Assembly: GCA_947484535.1 (NCBI GenBank)
Contig: CANKPO010000046.1
Span: forward strand, 1-8,224
DNA length: 8,224 nt
Origin: Caulobacteraceae bacterium
GTDB taxonomy: Bacteria > Pseudomonadota > Alphaproteobacteria > Caulobacterales > Caulobacteraceae
Direction: 5' to 3'
The stretch's first letter is position 1, and each line of letters starts with the position of its first letter. The notes below the pieces were generated by a model. The model saw only the letters and a program-made list of their open reading frames with translations. It ran no database searches and had not been told where the DNA came from. The translations under genes were made by a program, and so were the position numbers. Shown one piece after another: positions 4,657-8,224 of the stretch.

Positions 4657-7392
4657 TCAGCGCCGCCACCAGCCCTTCTTAGGCTGGGATGGAGGCGCAA
4701 TAATGGCCGCAGGATCAGGCGTCGGCTCGGGTGCGGGCTCAGGTGCTGGCTCTGCGACCACAACAGGCACGGGTTCAGCCGGTGCTGGTGTGGGTTCAGC
4801 CGCCACGGGGGCCGGTTCCACAGGGGCTTCGACCACCGGTTCGGCTTGCGCCTCGGGTTCAGGCTGGGCCTTGGCACGACTGCGGCGAGCGCGGGCGGGC
4901 TTGGCCTTAACCTCATCGACAGCCGGAAGCTCAACCCAGATGTCCGCCTCGACCGTTGGTTCGACCGTCACAGGCGCGGGGGCCTCTGCTTCTGCCTCTG
5001 CCTCGACGACAGCTTCGGGTACCGCTGCGGTCGCTTCATCAGCTTGGGCTTGAGCTAAGAGCTCGGCCTTGGTCGGACGACGACGGCGGGCAGGCTTGGC
5101 AGGCTTCACAGCCTCCTGAGCGACCACAGCCTCATCGGACGTGGTTGGCGCTGGAGCCTCTGCAGATGCTAGCCCCGCGACCACTGGTGTTGCCAGCTCT
5201 TCGGCTTGCGCAGGGCGTTGACGCGGCTGAAGTGGATCAAACCAGATATAGGGGTCGCCATCCGGAGCCCGGGGGCGGGTCCAGCCATAGGGCTCGTCGG
5301 TGCGCACATCTTCACGCATCCGGCGACCACCGCGACGTCCACGGCGGCGGCGGCGACGGGCGGCTTCGGCTTCACTGCTTTCACCCTCGCGGGCTTCGCT
5401 GCCCTCAGCACCCTCTTCATCATCACCCTCGGCGCTCTCGCCTTCAGGATCGGTCTCGGAGGAGGCGGCGCTATCGGAAGGCTCATCACCACGGCGTCCA
5501 CGACGGCGACGGCGACGACGGCGACGACCAGCTTCACTATCGTCTCCGGCCTCTTCGGTCCGTTCTGTGGAAACACGCGTTGCTGCGCGGGCGGGGGCTT
5601 CTGACGCTTCGTCCTCGTCATCCTCATCGTCTGAGGAAATGATCTCGTCGTCCTCTTCCTCGTCATCATCGACGATGTCATCATCGGCGCTGTCATCGAA
5701 GGGCAGGGCGAGGGGGCCGCCCAGCAGGGCCAGGTCCTCTGGACGGGGTTCAAATTCACGGGTCTCGGTGCGCTCAATATCGTGCTCAGCATGAGACAGG
5801 GCGTCATCGATCTGAATGGTGACGAACAGGCCTTGGGCCAGACGCACGCGCTCCAGATAGACGCGCTTCTCATTGAGGATATAGAGACCGACAGCCTGCG
5901 GCACCTTCAAGGTGATGGAGCCTGCACCGTCGCGGACCGCTTCCATCTCGATGCTGCGCAGGGCCGCTAGGGCACTGGACTCGACCGAGCGAACACGGCC
6001 AACACCGGCGCAATGTTCGCAGATGTGGGTGGTGCCTTCCAGTACGCCGGACCGGCGACGTTGGCGCGAGATTTCCATCAGACCGAAGGACGAGATCTTG
6101 CCCATCTGAATGCGGGCGCGGTCGTCCTTGAGGCAGTCCTTCAGCTTCTTTTCGACGGCTCGGTTATTTTTGGACTCGTCCATATCGATGAAGTCGATGA
6201 CCACCAGACCGGCTAGGTCGCGCAGACGCAGCTGGCGGGCCGCCTCTTCGGCGGCTTCCATGTTGGTCTTGAGGGCTGTCGCCTCAATATTGCGCTCGCG
6301 GGTCGACTTTCCGGAATTGACGTCCACAGCCACCAGAGCTTCGGTCTGGTTGATGACCAGATAGCCGCCCGACTTCAGGGGAACGACCGGCGTATAGATA
6401 GCCGCCAGTTGGTCCTCGACCTTGTGCTTGACGAACAGGGGCGTGGCTTCGCGGTATGGCATGACCTTCTTGGCCTGCGACGGCATCAGCATCCGCATGA
6501 ACTCTTTGGCCTCGCGGTAGCCCGCTTCGCCCTCGACCCAGATGCCCTCAAGCTCCTTGTCGTACATGTCGCGAATGGCGCGTTTGACCAGATCTTCTTC
6601 TTCGTAGATCAGGGCTGGCGCGATGGAGTGCAGGGTCACATCGCGGATATTTTCCCACAGGCGCAGCAGATATTCATAGTCGCGCTTGATCTCTGCCTTG
6701 GTGCGCTTGGCACCGGCCGTGCGCACGATCAGGCCCATGCCCTGGGGCACGTCCAAGCTCTGCACCACGGACTTCAGGCGCTTACGGTCGGTCACCGTCG
6801 TGATCTTGCGGCTGATGCCGCCGCCGCGCGCGGTGTTGGGCATCAAGACGCCGTAACGACCGGCAAGCGACAGATAGGTGGTTAGGGCCGCGCCCTTATT
6901 GCCGCGCTCTTCCTTGACGACCTGGATCAGCATGATCTGCCGACGCTTGATCACCTCTTGGATCTTATATTTGCGCATCAGGCGGCGACGGCGGCGCGCA
7001 ACCTCTTCTTCCATGACATCGCCTTCGTCATGGTCGCCATGGTCACTGTCGTGGTCACCATCCTCGGAGTCGCTTTGGGCCGGGGCGTGATGAGGCTCGT
7101 CATCATCCTCCATCATGTCGCGCATCAGCGCTTCACGATCGGCCATCGGGATCTGGTAATAGTCCGGATGGATTTCGTTGAAGGCCAAGAAGCCATGGCG
7201 ATTGCCGCCATATTCCACGAACGCAGCCTGAAGGCTCGGTTCGACCCGAGTGACCTTAGCTAGATAGATATTTCCGCGGAGTTGCTTTTTAGACCGGCTC
7301 TCAAAATCAAATTCTTCAATTCGTGAACCATCTACAACCACCACCCGCGTCTCTTCGGCGTGGGCGGCGTCGATTAACATTTTCTTCGACAT
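4657..7392 (-). CDS. rne: Ribonuclease E, degradosome scaffold
   Basis: RNase E is the single-strand endoribonuclease that starts mRNA decay, matures rRNA/tRNA and scaffolds the degradosome. The 911-residue protein has an S1 domain (about 35-170) with an acidic, His-rich insertion at about 94-130 followed by RRRRR and a long helix. The RNase H-like and DNase I-like catalytic parts follow (about 175-455), with Asp357 in AVDVNSG and Asp400 in VVIDFIDM, spaced 43 residues as in E. coli Asp303/Asp346. The zinc link is CEHCAGVG (Cys458, Cys461). Residues about 550-911 are low-complexity: an acidic run (567-597), two Arg runs (623-634, 679-691), then Ala/Pro/Glu-rich sequence with KPAR motifs and a final KKGWWRR, like the PNPase-binding peptide of Caulobacter RNase E. 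The ATG at 7392 has GGAGA 8 bases upstream. Stop codons TGA-TAA are in tandem, and a terminator follows. Confidence 0.98.
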   Translation of the reverse strand: MSKKMLIDAAHAEETRVVVVDGSRIEEFDFESRSKKQLRGNIYLAKVTRVEPSLQAAFVEYGGNRHGFLAFNEIHPDYYQIPMADREALMRDMMEDDDEPHHAPAQSDSEDGDHDSDHGDHDEGDVMEEEVARRRRRLMRKYKIQEVIKRRQIMLIQVVKEERGNKGAALTTYLSLAGRYGVLMPNTARGGGISRKITTVTDRKRLKSVVQSLDVPQGMGLIVRTAGAKRTKAEIKRDYEYLLRLWENIRDVTLHSIAPALIYEEEDLVKRAIRDMYDKELEGIWVEGEAGYREAKEFMRMLMPSQAKKVMPYREATPLFVKHKVEDQLAAIYTPVVPLKSGGYLVINQTEALVAVDVNSGKSTRERNIEATALKTNMEAAEEAARQLRLRDLAGLVVIDFIDMDESKNNRAVEKKLKDCLKDDRARIQMGKISSFGLMEISRQRRRSGVLEGTTHICEHCAGVGRVRSVESSALAALRSIEMEAVRDGAGSITLKVPQAVGLYILNEKRVYLERVRLAQGLFVTIQIDDALSHAEHDIERTETREFEPRPEDLALLGGPLALPFDDSADDDIVDDDEEEDDEIISSDDEDDEDEASEAPARAATRVSTERTEEAGDDSEAGRRRRRRRRRGRRGDEPSDSAASSETDPEGESAEGDDEEGAEGSEAREGESSEAEAARRRRRRGRRGGRRMREDVRTDEPYGWTRPRAPDGDPYIWFDPLQPRQRPAQAEELATPVVAGLASAEAPAPTTSDEAVVAQEAVKPAKPARRRRPTKAELLAQAQADEATAAVPEAVVEAEAEAEAPAPVTVEPTVEADIWVELPAVDEVKAKPARARRSRAKAQPEPEAQAEPVVEAPVEPAPVAAEPTPAPAEPVPVVVAEPAPEPAPEPTPDPAAIIAPPSQPKKGWWRR
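5320..5526 (-). repeat. Arg-rich low-complexity coding segments within rne
   Basis: Two near-homopolymeric arginine tracts are encoded by CGN triplet runs (5491-5526 and 5320-5358), separated by an acidic Ser/Glu/Gly-rich segment (residues about 635-678). On the plus strand they read as repeated CGACGG/CGGCGG units. These are the basic blocks of the disordered tail. The triplet runs are prone to slippage, so length may vary between strains. All opposite-strand open frames here are artefacts of this composition. Confidence 0.7.
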
Positions 7393-7400
7393 TTAGATTA

Positions 7401-7405
7401 TCTCC
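7401..7405 (-). promoter_or_regulatory. Ribosome-binding site of rne
   Basis: GGAGA on the minus strand (7405-7401) is separated from the rne ATG by 8 bases (TAATCTAA). It fixes the start at 7392. It is directly preceded by GCGCGCGC (7416-7409), which is identical to 7459-7452 and self-complementary, so the two copies could pair and bring a stem close to the site. Confidence 0.8.
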
Positions 7406-7470
7406 ACGGCGCGCGCAGAACCTTGGGTCCCGGGGCCGGATTTGAAGGGGGGCGCGCGCACCACGAGCCT

Positions 7471-7599
7471 TGTCGCCAGAAGAGGCGACACAGGGAGCCC
7501 CGCCACCCCGAAGGGCGGATGAGAGGGGCTCTGGCCAGTAAGGGGCGTTTGCGACGCTGCCCATGAGGTTTTTGGTTCCTTGACGCGCCGTTGGGCGCG
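7471..7599 (-). ncRNA. Cluster of four hairpins in the putative rne 5' leader
   Basis: Read on the rne strand, four stems lie within 130 bases. First, CGCGCC/GGCGCG with a CAAC loop (7599-7584). Second, GGG and GCGT pairing with ACGC and CCC around a CGCAA loop, with a 2-base bulge (about 7562-7543). Third, a compound stem: GAGCCCC/GGGGCTC (7531-7525 with 7501-7495) enclosing CCGCCC-UUCG-GGGUGG (7518-7503, one G-U pair, cUUCGg tetraloop). Fourth, TGTCGCC/GGCGACA with a 6-base loop (7490-7471). A single-stranded A-rich stretch (7580-7564) separates the first two. This is a leader structure, not necessarily a separate RNA. By analogy with E. coli rne, it may let RNase E sense and cleave its own message; that is inference. 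Confidence 0.55.
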
Positions 7600-7610
7600 G
7601 ATCGGAGAAT

Positions 7611-7615
7611 GAGTC
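7611..7615. promoter_or_regulatory. GANTC (CcrM methylation) site in the rne upstream region
   Basis: GAGTC at 7611-7615 matches GANTC, the target of the cell-cycle methyltransferase CcrM in alphaproteobacteria. GANTC sites in upstream regions can make promoters sensitive to methylation state through GcrA. A single 5-base match is weak evidence on its own. Confidence 0.3.
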
Positions 7616-7749
7616 AGTGCCGCCGATAGGGGCTGAGCGTTAACTCGGGACACGCCGACCGCGCCATGCAGGGCAGGGCGATCGAAACGTGATCACCATT
7701 TTGCAGCATTTCCAAAAAAAAGAAAGCTTTCTGCGGAAAAGTCATGTGC

Positions 7750-7757
7750 TTAACCAT
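7750..7757 (+). promoter_or_regulatory. Candidate CtrA half-site TTAACCAT
   Basis: An exact TTAACCAT lies 79 bases upstream of the amidase start. From memory this is the short CtrA-associated motif in Caulobacter, alongside the full TTAA-N7-TTAA site. A second element, TTAG-N6-TTAAC at 7794-7808, approaches the full site but has one mismatch and a 6-base spacer. Control of the amidase, or of rne, by the cell-cycle regulator CtrA is plausible but unproven. Confidence 0.35.
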
Positions 7758-7835
7758 TTGTCTACGGACTTGGGGTGATAAGGTTTGCCTAAGTTAGCGG
7801 CCCTTAACTGTAGTTTGGGCTATCTAGGGCCACGC

Positions 7836-8224
7836 ATGTTTGATCGTTTGGCAAGGCTGGCAAATGTACCTGGTGGGCGTTGGACGCTTGCGGGCGCAGC
7901 GGCCCTTTGCCTTGTTGCAGCGGCCCTGTCTCACACGGCGGCGGCTGCCGGGCCAAGTGTGACGAAGGTTCGTTTCGGCGGCACTCAGGCCGAAACCCGC
8001 ATTGTTATCGAATTGGATAAGGCCACGGTTGGGCGCTTGGAAACCAGCCCTGATGCGGATCAACGGATCATTTTGACCCTTGCCGACCTTCAGGTGGCGG
8101 GGGATTTACAAGGTTCTGGCCAAGGGTTGGTCAAGGGTTGGATGATGGATCAGGCGGGCGGCGCCGCGCGGCTCCGTCTCGATCTTGCTGGACCCGCGAG
8201 CGTTAAGCGCAGGTTCTTGCTGCC
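7836..8224 (+). CDS. amiC: N-acetylmuramoyl-L-alanine amidase, AMIN-domain N-terminus (cut by window edge)
   Basis: AMIN-containing amidases of the AmiC type cleave the peptide stems from peptidoglycan, mainly during septum splitting at division; the AMIN domain directs them to the division site. Only the first 129 codons are present. The protein starts MFDRLARLANVPGG, followed by a hydrophobic signal segment (about 16-31) and a likely cleavage near AAA-AGP (residues 36-40). The AMIN-type beta-rich domain begins at VTKVRFGGTQAETRIVIEL (42-60) and continues to the edge. The catalytic zinc domain (Amidase_3) lies outside the window, so the assignment rests on the signal peptide, the AMIN pattern and the position divergent from rne, as in Caulobacter relatives. 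The start ATG at 7836 has AGGG at 7826-7829. A different AMIN-domain protein cannot be fully excluded. Confidence 0.82.
   Translation, partial: MFDRLARLANVPGGRWTLAGAAALCLVAAALSHTAAAAGPSVTKVRFGGTQAETRIVIELDKATVGRLETSPDADQRIILTLADLQVAGDLQGSGQGLVKGWMMDQAGGAARLRLDLAGPASVKRRFLL

Larger units (their letters stand above)
7393..7835. promoter_or_regulatory. 443-bp divergent intergenic region between rne and the amidase gene; long rne leader
   Basis: The region holds no credible protein gene. The rne-proximal half (7393-7600) is GC-rich and folds into a series of stable hairpins on the rne strand. The middle (7680-7760) is AT-rich, with an A8 run (7713-7720), the 12-bp palindrome AGAAAGCTTTCT (7721-7732) and the 8-bp palindrome GTGATCAC (7689-7696). 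The amidase-proximal part has TTAAC elements at 7751-7754 (within TTAACCAT) and 7804-7808; another TTAAC is at 7640-7644. I could not pick a confident -35/-10 pair for either gene. If the rne promoter lies in the AT-rich middle, the rne mRNA would have a 5' leader of roughly 250-350 bases, similar in scale to the autoregulatory leader of E. coli rne. Confidence 0.6.

Noticed and set aside
4496..5804. Long plus-strand open frames opposite the rne tail, rich in Ser/Gly/Ala or Arg/His
   Set aside because: They are complements of the low-complexity acidic, arginine and Ala/Pro/Glu codons of rne and show no protein-like features of their own.
7316..7564. 82-codon minus-strand open frame overlapping the rne start
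   Set aside because: It overlaps the well-supported rne N-terminus in another frame, with arginine/glycine-rich sequence typical of a frame shadow.
7393..7653. 86-codon minus-strand open frame ending in TAA directly before the rne ATG
   Set aside because: It starts with GTG without a clear ribosome-binding site, its composition follows the hairpin-rich leader, and it resembles no protein I know. A coupled leader peptide is possible but unsupported.
7711..7735. Terminator-like AGAAAGCTTTCT palindrome followed by T8 on the minus strand
   Set aside because: The stem is AT-rich and, after leaving a 4-base loop, only 4 bp long. No minus-strand gene ends here. It more likely belongs to an AT-rich promoter region.
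7771..7785. DnaA-box-like TTATCACC on the minus strand
   Set aside because: It has too many mismatches to TTATNCACA and is a single copy, with no other origin features nearby.
7824..8063. 79-codon minus-strand open frame at the right end
   Set aside because: It lies opposite the signal peptide and AMIN domain of the amidase, which is the better-supported reading.

Overview
The window is an ordinary-looking piece of alphaproteobacterial chromosome, most likely from Caulobacterales. The main evidence is the RNase E: it has an acidic insertion in the S1 domain, a long disordered tail of alternating acidic and arginine blocks, and a C-terminal GWWRR peptide like the PNPase-binding end of Caulobacter RNase E. 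The neighbourhood (rne divergent from an AMIN-domain amidase; aroQ-accB-accC) fits the same group. By eye the GC content is moderate, around 60%, which would suit Asticcacaulis or a relative better than the higher-GC Caulobacter or Brevundimonas. The genus is an inference.

Layout, left to right. Positions 1-1226 carry a minus-strand operon, aroQ -> accB -> accC; accC runs off the left edge. It makes type II dehydroquinase (shikimate pathway) and the biotin carrier and biotin carboxylase of acetyl-CoA carboxylase. From a short divergent gap (1227-1315), thiS and thiG run on the plus strand; they make the sulfur carrier and thiazole synthase for thiamine. thiG converges on the next minus-strand gene, and their stop codons interlock in one CTAG (2291-2294). 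Positions 2291-4578 hold an envelope pair read leftward: a BepA-like M48 metalloprotease with TPR repeats, then a DsbA-fold thiol oxidoreductase with a lipoprotein signal. Positions 4657-7392 hold rne on the minus strand, followed by a rho-independent terminator at 4591-4625. The 443-bp gap 7393-7835 separates rne from a divergent amidase gene (amiC-like), cut by the right edge. On the rne side it holds a dense cluster of stable hairpins; nearer the amidase it has TTAAC elements, including an exact TTAACCAT.

I see no mobile element, CRISPR array, tRNA, rRNA, toxin-antitoxin pair or defence system. No wholly new system is evident. The observations most worth following are the structured rne leader (possible autoregulation), the short aromatic islands and the His/Asp-rich insertion in RNase E (possible partner-docking sites), and the pairing of a BepA-like protease with a membrane-anchored DsbA-like protein (possible outer-membrane disulfide quality control).
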